The notes beneath the pieces were generated by a model. It was given only the letters and a program-made list of their open reading frames with translations, made no database searches and had not been told where the DNA came from. DNA of 64,000 nucleotides, taken from the NCBI GenBank assembly GCA_039545355.1, contig BCJJ01000031.1, forward strand, positions 124,001 through 188,000, in the 5' to 3' direction. Made by a program: the position numbers and the translations under genes. Source of the stretch: Trichosporon coremiiforme (Eukaryota > Basidiomycota > Tremellomycetes > Trichosporonales > Trichosporonaceae). This document shows, piece by piece, positions 12,593-24,049 of this stretch (its first letter is position 1; each line of letters begins with the position of its first letter).

Positions 12593-15500
12593 ATGGCGCC
12601 CCAAGAACTCGTCGACAAACTCAAGGCCCTAGGTATCTCGGAGCGCTCCGCCCAATTTGCCCTTGCAGTGAGTCGTCCTTCCCTCCACCGCGAGCCACCG
12701 AGCGACCGACGACCACCACCGAGCCAAGCCATGTCCACACAAGTCCGACACGCTGCCCACGCCCGCCCACGCCCCAACCCCAAAATGCACAAAGGCAACG
12801 ACGGGTTGCATTCAGCCAAGCAAGAATCGATCCCTGCAGACTCGCATTCGGAACGCCCGCGCGCCAACGATCACTGTCGGAACGGATGGCACTCGCCGGG
12901 CACACACGCCGACTCTGGGCCTGCGGTCTGTGCGCAATCCCCTGGCTCCTGTGCGCTGTGCGCCTGAATACCCAGCTGCCCAGGATGCCCAGCGCCTGTT
13001 GACTGTGGACCGAGAAGATCAGAAGCAGTGACAGCGATTATCGTCATGCTCCACCCGTTGCCCGCCATCGACCGGCAGTCATCCACACGACACACACCCT
13101 TACCCATCACCTGTGCTCGCTCTTGTCTCAACCCCTTCACCCCGCACCCCGCAATACATGATCCGCGATGGCTGACCCAAACCAGAAATGCAACAACAAC
13201 GTGGATCGCGCTGCTGATTATGGTGAGTCTGGACTCGAGGCGACGAGGGCGGCTCGCGCGGCTTGGCCACCGGGAGCCTGGACGGGCTATAGCCGTAGAC
13301 AACCAAAACAGCAGGGACGACATGCTTCTTCCGTCGATTGATTAAAATCTCGCATAGGGAAGGGCACGCACGCGCGCAGCCGGCCTCTTGCCTCTTGCTG
13401 GCCAATGCCTATTGTGCTGAGCAAGCTGAGGCTGGTGAGCGTCGCAAAGTTGCGCTGCGCCGCTTATCGTCGGCATGTCTGTCGACGACGAGAACTCGTC
13501 ACCCCCCTGCTGCTCTGTGACTGTCACTCGCGTCTCACCTCCGCTTTTTTTGTTACCAGTACTGACGCTGTCTCCTCTCTACTGGCATCTAACACCACAC
13601 CGCTCGCGCTATTTGTCACCCCACCCACATTGCGAACGCATCTCATCTCCATGTTCGATGGCGCCTCTCGATCGTACCTCGTCGCTACCTCTCTCCGTCT
13701 CTGGCTATCTGTCCCGTCTAACAGTCTTCTCCGGAAGGGCAGACCAGGATGAGGTGAGTACCCGTTGGCTGAAAGTTTGGCGCGCCGTTTCTGACATTGT
13801 CGCAGGTGAGCAACACGACTGAACTGAGGCGTCAAGTGTCCAACGAGGAGAGAAGGCGGAACTCGTCCGATGCGGCTTCTTCTCGTGCGAGCCGCCCATG
13901 GCGGCGGAGCAAGCGGCTCAGTATCAACAAGTACAAGCCCCAGCTCTCCCCATCGCGCGAGCTGTCGAACGGCGATGATGCTGTCAAGAACAAGAAGAGG
14001 CAGTCGCCACCCGCAAGCCCGCAATTTCAGATGCTGACACAGTTTTCCTCGAACGAAACCGAACCCGATTACGACAAACAGGCTTCCGATCTCATCAAGA
14101 ACGCTTTAGCGCGAGCCAAGAATGGCGGCAAGGAGAAGGAACCCAAGTCGTCGCGCGGAGCACTTGCTGCGCTCGGCCTCCGTGCTGCTGGCATTGGAGC
14201 ACCGCAGCAGGCGGCTGTCGCGTCCTCGGCGCCCTCGTCTGCTGCCCCTTCGCCGGCCCCGTCCAGGCCCACGTCGATTCTCCAGCCGTCCAAGCCGATC
14301 TCAACGCCCGACCCGTCCACAACCCAGCGTATTCCCTCTGGCGCGAGCACTCCGGCGCAGCCGTCTTCCCCTGTTCCGTCGGCTGCCGCCCAACTGTCCC
14401 AGACCCAGACTGCAGTCCCGCAGGTCGCCCCAGCCCTTCCTCCCCACATTGCCTCTGCTCCGGCTCTGGCTGCTGCTCCGGTTCCGGGGCCCATTCAGCC
14501 TGTGGCCCCAGCGACCGACATGCCGCCTCCCCCTGCTCCCGCCGTTCAGGTCGCGCCCGCCCCTCAGATCACGAAGAACAAGCCGCTGAAGAGCCAGCCG
14601 ATCCGTGGCGGCATCCCCGTCGAGGGCGATCCGGTGCGCTCTGCGCGTTCCCCGTCGCCGTTCTTCCGTGCGCGCAAGTCACGCGAGGACCGCCGCGCCC
14701 GCGAGCGCGACCCGAGTCCAGAGGTGCAGGCTCTGCGCAAGGACTCTGCTACGTCTGCCGCTGAGAGCGACACGGAGAGTGTCGCTGACGACCGCGGGCG
14801 CCGCCTGGGTTCGCGCAAGCCGCAGTTCCGTCCGCAGGCATCTGCGTACGAGTCGCCGGATGAGAGTGGAAACGAGGCCGACTTTACCGACGACGGACCG
14901 AGTGACATGGATGATGACACGGACTTCGAGGGCGACACCGAGGAAGGTGCGCTGGACGACGATGTTGACTACTTTGACGAGGAGACGGAGCGGAACACGG
15001 AAGCGAACGCGATCTACGACGTGCCGGGTCTGCAGAGCGAAGACCGGGACCCGGACGAGCCGCTGGACCCGCATGCCAACTTTGACGTTTACGGCGAGGA
15101 GATTGAGCAGGACGTGCTCGGTGAAGGACCGAACGTTGTCATCCCGCCCGAACCCATGTTCCCGACCCGCAACCAGCCTAAGATTGTCAAGTCGCTCCGT
15201 AGCGGACTGGACGTCATCACGTCGCGACCGACGTTTGCGCGTGACCGCTGCACAATCAGCATCACGCAGGGCGACCCAGACGGTGCGCTCGAGCGCCTCG
15301 ACAAGGGCATGCGACGATACGTCGTGCTGTCCGATTTGTCGGACGAGTCGCGGTACGCCGTCGAGTGGGCTGTCGGCACGGTGGCGCGTGACGGCGACGA
15401 GGTGTTCCTCATCAGCGTCATGGAGGATGAGCACAAGGTGGACCCGAAGGTGTGGCGCGATCAGGCCGCCAAGATGAAGGTGCAGAAGGAGCGCCAGACG

Positions 15501-15911
15501 CAGTGTCTCCTCCTCGTGCGCCAGGTCACGTCGCTCCTGCAACGCACCCGCCTCAACATCACCGTAACCTGCCAAGCCCTGCACGCCAAGAACGCGCGCT
15601 ACATGCTGCTAGACCTGATTGACTTCCTCGAGCCGACGCTCGTCATTGTCGGTTCCCGCGGCCTGGGTCAACTCAAGGGTATTCTCCTCGGCAGCACGTC
15701 GCACTACCTCGTCCAAAAGTCCAGTGTGCCCGTCATGGTCGCCCGCAGGCGCATGTACCGCCCCCCGCGCCGCACGAACCCAGAGAAGCTCCGCCACTCG
15801 CCCCGCGTCTCCCTCGCGAGCGCCAACATTGAGAAGACGGCGAGCACGAAGCAGGAGGACGACATTGCCGACGCCGCCGACGACGTCGAGTCGGCCGTCG
15901 AGACGAAGTAG
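12593..15911 (+). CDS. Universal stress protein (UspA fold), probably with N-terminal UBA domain
   Basis: The large last exon (13806-15911) is certain. It encodes a Ser/Pro/Ala-rich disordered region, an acidic stretch (near DDDTDFEGDTEEGALDDDVD) and a C-terminal UspA domain, roughly residues 550-695. That domain starts RYVVLSDLSDESRYAVEWAV and carries the nucleotide-binding pattern G-x2-G-x9-G-S in VGSRGLGQLKGILLGSTSHY. The frame has no ATG near the front of this exon, so upstream exons are required. A consistent chain is 12593-12667, 13186-13222 and 13725-13753, giving 748 residues in all. The spliced start reads MAPQELVDKLKALGISERSA, then QFALAKCNNNVDRAADYVFS, which has the form of a UBA ubiquitin-binding domain (the NNNV-A-YVFS pattern). 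The two long introns (518 and 502 nt) are unlike the short ones elsewhere. The USP call is firm; the fusion is inferred. Confidence 0.72.
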
Positions 15912-16329
15912 CTTTTGTTTCCAGTTCAGTAGATCTACCGCAGCAGTTGTAATGCAGTGACCGGTTTCCAGCGTAGCACGAGTGGCCGCAGGCCTCGAAG
16001 GGCGGATTGAGTGTGAGCGTGCCTGTCAGGTGTCGGTGAGAGCTCTGTGAAAGTGTGCGAGAAAGCGAAGAGTATGCGAAGCGTGCGCGTGTGCGGAGTC
16101 CAGAGAGGGCGCAGGTCGTGCGAGAAGCGAGATGGCATGGGGTGCAAGATGGGCGCAACTCGACCGACGGACGCACTGACACGATGGTTGAGGGGGACAT
16201 AGAGCCTCCAGCTACTCCCCCTTTTCTTTTCACTTTCCCATCGTCTCTCAAGACTGTCATTCTATGAACGTCCTTTACCATTCTCAGCAAGGAGGAGGAG
16301 GAGGGTAAGGTACGCAATTCAGGAAGCGA

Positions 16330-19040
16330 AGCTGACGACGCAGCCTGCTGTGAGCTAGGTGGTTTGTGAGAACTGACCGCAGGGATCGTGAGCTGTTCCA
16401 TTCCTTACGTAGCTGACGGGACAGTCTGGCGAGTCCCGTGAGGGAGGGGAGGTGAGCTGTCCACTTCCTTGTAGCAGCTGATCCCGTAGTGAGTTGTTCG
16501 ACGTTGGATTTCAGCTGATGGGGACAGACGTGCCCGACTATCGCCAGTTGAGAAGCCATGGGAATGTGAGCTAGGAGTTGAGCCCCAGAGCGAACTACAG
16601 GACTCGTGTTCTCGTATGCTGTGAGGGGATCTGCTCAGCTAACCAAGACAGTGGGAGAAGATCGTGAAGAGGGGGGAGGTACGCTATTCAGGTGTCGTGA
16701 GCTCTCTCATTCCAGCCGTAGCAGCCGGGGCAGAGATGAGTATCGGGTGACAGGGGCGTCCTGGGGTGAGTGAACTTTGCATTCGCAGTTCGTCAGAGCT
16801 CATGAGGGAAAGGTGAGCTGCCGATGGACCATGGAAGATGGTGGGTGCTGTAGGTAAGCTAGGCGATGGCGTTCATCAGAGCTAACAACAGGACAGGCGG
16901 GCTACCACGTGTTGTGCGAAGCTGTCGAGGACAGAGTGGCAGTCGTTGGCAGTCGTTGGCAGTCGTACATGGTTAAGCTAGCTCAACCACTTCCTACAGC
17001 CAACGGTACAGGATATCGTGAGCTTCCCATTGAACAGCGCAGCTGATCTCGACCAGTACAGCATTGTCCAGGCGAAGATCGAGTGGCGGGAAGTTCGTGG
17101 TCAGCTGTTCTCGACGGCTGCGTAAGCTGACGATGCAGGATGACGTGAGCTTCGGCGCTGGACGAATCCAGCTGACCGCAGGAAATTGTGAGCTGCAATC
17201 CGTCCCCAATAGCTGACCTTGCAGTGACGAGCACGAAGTGATTGAGGACAGGTAGGTGAGCTAGATTGGGGCTGAATCCAAGAGCTGACGACAGAAGTGA
17301 GCTGCCACATGCTGTTGAAAGCTGACAAGGCCAGAACCATTCGGACGAGGACAGAGTGGTGATGGTTTCTGGTCAGCTGCTCAACACCTCATGCAGCTGA
17401 CGATTTAGGATATTGTGACCCCGCAGCCTCTGGCGAGAGAGACATACGCCTGCCGCACCCCACCACCCTATGTCGCTACCTATATCGCTAATCATTAGCC
17501 TGTGAGCCGTTGCCTTCATGTGAGAATAACTGACACCACAGGTTACGCTGAGAGAGATGTCACCAACCGCTGGCGGGAGGGGCTGCTGTGCATTAATTGC
17601 CTTGAGGAATCTCCGTAGTGAGCTGCCCTTTTGGAACCGTCAAGCTGAACCCAGTCGGCTCGTCAGTTAACCCACCTCCGGTGGTACGGAACGCAGCCTG
17701 GTAATCTAGAGCGGCTCCACTAGTAATGCTGACCCCAGCTCTCAGAGACTTCTATACGAGGCAGAGGGGGAAGTGTTGTCGTGAGCCATCAGTGTCAAAA
17801 CCCAGCTGACTCCTCTCCAGTCGCAGTCGGGAGCTATGACAAGCCGAACAGAGCCTCTTGCAGACCGGGTGAGCTCAGCTAACGCCCATCTGAGCTGACA
17901 ACAGAGTAGTAGCACCTGTGATAGACTGCAGACTATCGCGGTGGAGTCTTGATGAACGCGAGCTTCCCAAGCATCTCTGTCAGCTGACACACATAGCTGG
18001 CGTACTGATTTACGCACACAATTCACAGCAAACCAAGATGACAGTAAGCAGAGGCGGCGTCTGAATCAACTGAAGCTTACAGTTTGTTCTCACTGCAAGT
18101 TGTTGCGCCGTCCTGCAGCTGTGCACAGCACATGTGGCAGCTATGGGCTCCGCAACGTTAGGCGCTGAGCTGATCCTCCAGTGCAGGGGACAGTGAACTG
18201 TCTCGTGCATATGGAATGTGAACTCTGGGAGGGGTCATCGGCTTCACATACCACCTGTTGGGCTGGGGATAGAGGTCGGCCATGTCTCGCGCACTGCACG
18301 CACTGCTGAAGAGTCGCGAGCTTTCCCCACTCCGCGATCTAGCTGACACGAGGAGGTGCCAAAACTGCGCCGTCAGATGTCGAATGCGTGCCACTGAGAA
18401 TGTACAAAGGACGTGAGCCTTTACCCAAGGTGGGTATTTGACCGCCAGTGACAGCATTGCATCAAGCAAGCTCCGTGGCTGGTGCGCGCTAGGGCTAAAG
18501 GGATCTATGCTCGCCGTTCGTGTAAGCTAGTTCTTCAAGACATCGAGGTGACGGTCAGCTTCCTCGACGTTCAAGTCGCAGGATAGCCAGTTCTCCCCGC
18601 ACAGCTGACACTCTGCTTGAGGCAACACCAGCGACGTAAGCTACACAAACCCTCCCCGAGCTGATGATCAGATTGACGTGCTTGATCCAGCAGCACTATG
18701 TGAGCTGGTAAACTGTGGCAAGTAGCTAGCGACAACCTTGCCGAATCCCAGTCTGGCAGCCAGCAGCACAACGCCTTGGCAAAGGTGTGCTGCTTCCTGC
18801 ATCTCAAGAAGCTGACGACCAGGTATGGCACGGGTCGTTTCAGAAGAACAGTAAGCTATCTGAGATGGTGTAGAGCTGATAACAGCTCAACCGCTCGAGT
18901 CCAGCGTACGCCGCTCGCAAGCTCACGTGTGTCCCGACTTCGAGCTAACGACCTAGAATCTTTGCTGTCCTGATCTCACGTTCATTCCCCCTCCTCCTTC
19001 CCCTTGAGGGTGAGCTTCAGTTATCGGCTGCGTCGAAGCT
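16330..19040 (+). repeat. Array of about 20 intron-like modules without recognisable coding exons
   Basis: Over 2.7 kb the + strand repeats the donor-like heptamer GTGAGCT or GTAAGCT about 20 times (for example 16350, 16388, 16452, 16566, 16697, 16813, 17018, 17145, 17188, 17256, 17297, 17618, 17869, 18522, 18636, 18700, 18851, 19010). The branch-like AGCTGAC, AGCTAAC or AGCTGAT occurs about 24 times, often followed within 3-8 nt by CAG. Chance would give well under one of each. Donor-to-branch spacing (20-25 nt) equals that of true introns in the window, and the spaces between modules are often only 5-30 nt. Spliced across, they give no long open frame that I could build, though 17057-17120 reads like coding sequence. 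The density falls after about 17400. It could be a heavily spliced non-coding RNA, a decayed intron-rich gene or an accumulation of mobile introns. Confidence 0.65.
16938..16966 (+). repeat. Three tandem copies of a 10-bp unit
   Basis: GGCAGTCGTT is repeated almost three times, the last copy lacking its final base, inside one of the spacer segments of the intron-like array. Confidence 0.8.
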
Positions 19041-19120
19041 GACCTCCAGTCCATCCCTCTGCTTCCTCCCCCACGCCTCGGGCCCTGTTCACGCTGTTGG
19101 AGTTGAGAAATCACATGTTA

Positions 19121-19138
19121 GAGGCCCTTGCGGGCCTC
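19121..19138. other. Perfect GC-rich hairpin
   Basis: GAGGCCC, loop TTGC and GGGCCTC form a 7-bp perfect stem. It sits between the end of the intron-like array and a TATA-like box. Its role is unknown; it might mark the end of an upstream RNA. Confidence 0.4.
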
Positions 19139-19149
19139 CTAGATAGAGA

Positions 19150-19156
19150 TATATAA
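19150..19156 (+). promoter_or_regulatory. TATA-like box (TATATAA)
   Basis: TATATAA lies about 118 bp upstream of the tRNA-Ala gene in an otherwise GC-rich stretch. That is too far upstream for a typical tRNA TATA element. It may serve the tRNA or a separate short transcript. Confidence 0.35.
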
Positions 19157-19273
19157 GCAGCGTTGCAAGCGCTTGTTCGTAGCTGTTTCTGCACTCGTTC
19201 TGCCAACTTCAACACACGTCGCTCCTCCACCGCCACCCCTCACCCTCCCGCCAGAAAGACCCCATCAGCTCTG

Positions 19274-19358
19274 GGGCATGTAGCTCAGTTGGTAGAGCGC
19301 GTCATTTGCACCTTCTAGCTCATTGACGAGGTCTTTGGTTCGATTCCTAACCTGTCCA
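19274..19358 (+). tRNA. tRNA-Ala (anticodon UGC) with 12-nt intron
   Basis: A cloverleaf can be drawn. The acceptor is GGGCATG against CCTGTCC, the D arm GCTC/GAGC with loop AGTTGGTA, the anticodon stem CGTCA/TGACG with loop TTTGCA-T, and the T arm TTTGG/CCTAA with loop TTCGATT. The anticodon TGC is at 19307-19309. A 12-nt intron (19311-19322) follows A37, the canonical nuclear tRNA intron site. The G3-U70 wobble pair, the main alanine identity element, is present. One mismatch in the acceptor stem and one in the T stem leave some doubt about full activity. Internal A box (TAGCTCAGTTGG) and B box (GGTTCGATTCC) are visible. Confidence 0.85.
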
Positions 19359-19368
19359 CAGCCTTCTC

Positions 19369-19372
19369 TTTT
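19369..19372 (+). terminator. RNA polymerase III terminator of tRNA-Ala
   Basis: A TTTT run begins 11 nt after the discriminator base, within the usual distance for RNA polymerase III termination. Confidence 0.6.
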
Positions 19373-19658
19373 GCATCCTGCAATCTTTTTATGCATGCTG
19401 GCGACCAGGAGAAACGATTGGAGAGTCGGTCGACTGGTGCGAAGGGGATGGAAAGGGTGAGTTCAGGGATTTTGGATGGACGGGTGGAGGTTTGTGGCGG
19501 CTGGCGTTTTGAAACTCTGAATATTCGGTCTGGCACTGAGTGCACTGGGTGGCCATGAACATGAGTGGAAGGTGAATGCAGGTGAGCACGCTTTGCGCTG
19601 CCGGTGTCTGTACCGTACATGCATTATCTGATGTCTATCCTACTTTGTACTCTACGCT

Positions 19659-22600
19659 CTACGCCTTGATAGCCTTGAGGCCCTCTACTCTCTTCCCGAT
19701 CCTTCCCTTCATCTCCTCAGCCGCCTTCTTAACCTCCGCCTCCTCGGCCTGCTTGGCAGCCGCCATGACACGGTCGAGGAGGTTGTACGCCGCATCGGCG
19801 GCCGCGTCCCGCTTGGCCAGGAGGTCTGGCGGCGTCAGGCTGCCGAGGAGCTCGGACGCCCACCCGAGCGCCTCCCGCGTCCATCCGGCTGCGAGGGCAC
19901 GGGAGACGAAGCTCTCGGCGTTCCGCGCCATCTCGGCGGACGCGAGCCAGGCAGGCATGGCGCGCGCGTTCGCGAAGAAGACGTCGGCCACGGACGACGT
20001 GTACCGGAAGCTCGTCTTTGCCGTGTCGTGCCGGCTGAGCGAGGTCTGGAGGTATCGCTGCGCGAGGGCCGAGGGGCTGCCACGCAGGCGGGCAGTCACG
20101 GGGGACGCGGCGAGCCACGCCTCGCTGCTGCTGTAACCGTCGATGGCCGTGTTCGGGCGCTGCTCGAGATCGACACAGCGCTCGGCGACCGCCACAAAAA
20201 TGTCCGTCATGTCTGTGCCGGTTGCGGCGGCGGTGGAGAAGGCATCGTCGAACTGCGCACGTTGCGTAAACAGGCCCACAAGCTCGGACGCAGACAGCGT
20301 GACGGCCGCATCGACGAGATTCGGGTTCGCGCCAGTCAGCTTCAGCTGCCCCAGCACCGTGGCGTACTCTGCCCGCATGTCTTGGAGCGTGACGATGTCG
20401 ACGGGGCCTGAACCGTCCTCGAACTCCTCCTTCGGGATGTTGGACGAGGTGCGCTGCGGCGTGTCGGTGAGGACGGAGATCCAGGCGTTGCGCTTGTCGA
20501 CGAGCGAGAGCGCGTTGATCGCCGCAAGGTACGACTGCGCCTGCATCGCGCCGAGCGAGTGGGCCGAGATACGGCCCGTGGAGGAGGCAAGGAGGGAGGC
20601 GAAACGCTGGCCCTGGGCGTACATGATCTCAGCGGCGGAGCGGTAGTCTCCCCGGGCGATGTGCCACGAGTACAGCACGCGGTAGTAGTTGGGCGCCTTG
20701 AGGGGGTCGCTGTTGCGCGCCTTGAAGGTGAGGCGCTCCTCGACGTCGCGCTGGAAGCCGATGAAGCCCAATCGCGTGAGGCGGCCGACCTGGCCGGCCT
20801 CGCACATACCGCTGATGAGCTGGCCGAGCAGGTCGCGCTTGATGTCGTGGTGTGGCGCGGACGTCAGGACACTGTAAGCGGCCTCGTACTCGCCCTGCGC
20901 GAGGTGCGCGAGGAAGACACGAGTGTAAAGCGCTCGCGTGTCGCTGTCGGGCATGTGCGAGATGGCGAGCGCGCCAAAGTGCGCAACGGCAGAGTCGAGG
21001 CCGTACTCGTCCGCGATGGCGAGCGCGCGGCGGTAATACTCTCCCAACGCGTTCGGGCTCGTGCACGCCGGCAGGATGCAGGAGAGCGACCCGTCGCGGC
21101 ATCCCTGGGCCGCGAGCTCGAGGTAGCGCACACCATCCTGCTCACCCTGCTCGAGGAGCGCGCGGCCGCGGACGAACGCCATACCGCTGCTGAGCGGGTA
21201 GCGCTCGGTGAGCTCGGCGGCGGCGCGGGGGTGTCCGTCGCTGAGCACGGCGTAGGCGAGCTTGACGTCGGCCGCCTCGGGCTCGACGTCGATCTGGTCG
21301 GGGCTGAGAAGGTCGAGTCCAGCGACAAAAGCAGCCGCGGCGTCGAAAAGCCCGGCGAGCGTGTCGGCTGGCGGCGCCTGCGCAAGCTCAGACGCAAGCA
21401 GGCAGTGCAGGAGCGAGTAGGCCGTGTCGTAGTCTCCGTCGCCGGCGGGGGTGTCGCGCATGCGCAGTCCGTCAAACTCGGCGAGCACGTCGTCCTTCCG
21501 CGCAGCACGGCGGACGCGCGACGCCTCGGCCGCCTCCTCGCCTGTCTGCTCCGACATCCAGCGACCGACAGCGTAACGGTGGTACGTCGCCTGCGCACGG
21601 GCGAGCACCTCGATGAGCTCCTCGGACTCGTCGTCCTCGGCAGAAGGGTCCGGGGAGGTCGCCAGGTGCCACAACGACACGAGCAGCACGTTACGCGCAA
21701 GTACGTAGCGCGCCTGCAGGACGTTGGTGACAGCAGACGAGAGAAGAGCATTGCCGAAGCCGCTGAACGACCAGCGCTCGGCGTCCTTCCCGCCCGCGAT
21801 CGGTGGCGGCGGCGCAGCAAGGACATCCAGGGCCTCAGAAATCGTCCGAGTAACGTCTGAGCTCTCAGAAAGCGCACGCTGGACAGCCTCCCGTTGCCGG
21901 TCGGTGATGTACGGCTCGACCATGTCGTCCCAGAGAGCACCGGCGAGGTTCTCGACAGGCATCTGCGCACCTTGACCAAGAACCTCGTCAAAAGCGGCGG
22001 CGAAGGCATCGAGGGCAGTATTGCGCTCCGCGCTCGCGTAGCTGATTATATCGTCGAGCGGCGTCCGCGCCTCCTCCTGCACAAGATGCGGGTGCGGCTC
22101 CTGCGCCTGCAGCGCGGTAGCGAGGTCGTTACCCGCGACAGCCAGCGCAGTCAGGCTCCTGCGCGATTGCGGCGGGGCAAGCGGCGCATACTGGGGGAGA
22201 AGCGCGCCCTCCGGCAGAGCCTGGAAGCGGGTCGCCTTGTCGGTGTGCGCACCGAGATCGACGAGAACGCCCGGCGTGTCCTCCTGCACGGGCACGGAAC
22301 CGCCCTCGCGGTCGAGGATCAGCACCTGGCCGTTCATCGTGGCTGTACCGACGGGCCATCGTCCCTGCTTGTCGAGCTCACGCACGCGCGCCCAGATGCC
22401 GAGCCACTCGAGCTTGAGCTGCTTCCGGAACTGGTCGACGACGGGCGCTCCCGTCTGCGGGCTCGTCTCCATGCGCAGCTGGCTGCCAACTGCAGCCTCG
22501 AACTTGCTGGAAAGCGAGGGGAAGATGTTGAGTAGCAGCTGGTCCTGCTTCGACTGCGGGAGCTGGTCGATGTAGTCGTCGAGCGCAGCCTCGAGGTTCA

Positions 22601-24049
22601 GCTGCGAGAAACGCCCAGGGTAGAACAGGTGCTCGATGAAGGTGGCGGCGATGTCCGAGTTGTTGTAGGGCTCGGTCGGTTCCGGCGCCTCCAGGCCGAG
22701 GATGTTGTCAAAGTACGGCGCGTCGAGGCGATCGACCTCCGAGTCGTACGCGGCACGCTGCCACGAGAAGACCAGATCGGACTCGAATGACGGCTCGAGG
22801 TATGTCGTGAACTGCAGGATGTGATTGACAGGAACCGACTCGGCAACAAAGGAGCCCTGGTCGTCCCACGCCGTCCACAACCGCCATCCGTCCTTCGCGT
22901 CCGCACGCAGCGGCGGCTCAATCTCGAATCCGCGCAGGTTCCAGCCCGCAGTGTCAGAGGAGGCGGGAAGCTCGGCAGCGTACACCAGGTCATTAGCGTG
23001 GTGCGCGCCGTTGTTTCCGCGGTAGAAGACGAAGATACCGGCCGAGTTGGAGGCGAAGGGCGTCGGCACGAAGACGACGACAATGTGCGACACTCTCGGG
23101 TTGGGGTTCGGATGCGGCACGACGCGGATCAGCGACGTCGTCGCCTCCGGAAGCTGCTGCATCGTTGGCGTTCCCTGAACAAGCGCCTGTGTTGATGGCG
23201 TCCTGACGTCCATCGTCTTCAGGCAGTGGCCCGAAACCGAGGACCAAGTGCGCAGCTTCGAGTCGCGGGAGAACGTGTAGAAGACCGGCATCTGGTCCAC
23301 AAGGTCGAATTCGGCAATCGAGGTGACGCTCTCGTCGACCGTTCGAGAAAACAGACCGCCGAACAGTCGGTGGGACGCGCGGTGGTGCTCTTCCGACCAT
23401 TGTGGTTGTTCTGATGTCAGCTGGAAGGCGAAGCTCATAGCATACCTGATGTTGAGTTCGGAGTGCGAACGACCTGGATGATGCCTCCGTCTCCGCATCC
23501 CAGGACAACCGTGTCCTCGTTGACAACCGACCAAGAGCCGACCTCTCCCGCCGAGCTGATGAGCTCCTCGTTGACCTCCCACTCCTCGCACCAGTCGTGC
23601 TTGGCGTTGAACGTGATGCGGTCTCCGCGATCAGCGAACGCGCCGAGGTCAAACTCGAAGCGATACACGACGTTGGCCTGGGTGACAACAACGACGTAGA
23701 GCTTTCCGTCAGTGGCGGAGGGCACGATGCAGTTATTGGAGAGAGGGCGGAGCTGGTCGGGAAGCATGATGCGGATCGCGGTGTGCTGCTGGGCCGCGCT
23801 GCCGGCTGCGATGACAGGTGACAGCGAGCGGAGCTCGAGGGCGTAACCATTGTAGATGCTTCGAGCGAAGATTCCAGTAGCTGCATCAACGGCAGCGCTG
23901 ACGGCGTGGTCGGCGTTCAGCGGCGAAGTATACGGCTCCGTCGTCTCGGGGAAGGGTCGCTCGGAGGGCACAGTGGCCTCGAAGGCGTCGTCGTTGGACG
24001 GCGCCGGGAGATGCGCATGGCACAGCTGGAAAGGAGAGTACACCGACAT
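19659..24049 (-). CDS. NUP120: Nucleoporin Nup120/Nup160 (Y-complex subunit)
   Basis: Two exons (23446-24049 and 19659-23410) are separated by a 35-nt intron and give 1451 residues. Nup120/Nup160 proteins are arms of the Y-shaped scaffold complex of the nuclear pore, needed for pore assembly and mRNA export. The N-terminal third looks like the family's beta-propeller, with strands such as GKLYVVVVTQANVVYRFEFD and FYTFSRDSKLRTWSSVSGHC. The rest is long alpha-helical solenoid (for example FLAHLAQGEYEAAYSVLTSA and YYRVLYSWHIARGDYRSAAE). The length is close to human NUP160 and above that of budding-yeast Nup120. The intron is supported by frame restoration (SG joined to EQPQW), a branch AGCTGAC and acceptor ATCAG. 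The intron contains an ATG in frame with exon 2. It is transcribed divergently from SSU72. Confidence 0.85.

Noticed and set aside
13475..13822. Start of the USP gene at the ATG at 13475 or 13660 without the UBA exons
   Set aside because: It is open in frame, but the encoded residues are low-complexity translation of a C/T-rich intron. The UBA exon chain explains the frame better, although it is not proven.
16330..19040. Telomerase RNA or snoRNA host gene as explanation of the intron-like array
   Set aside because: No convincing telomere template and no box C/D or H/ACA pairs in the expected arrangement were seen. The intron signature is the only clear pattern.
19835..23083. Several long open frames on both strands inside NUP120
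   Set aside because: They are shadows produced by the GC-rich third codon positions of the real gene and have no domain of their own.
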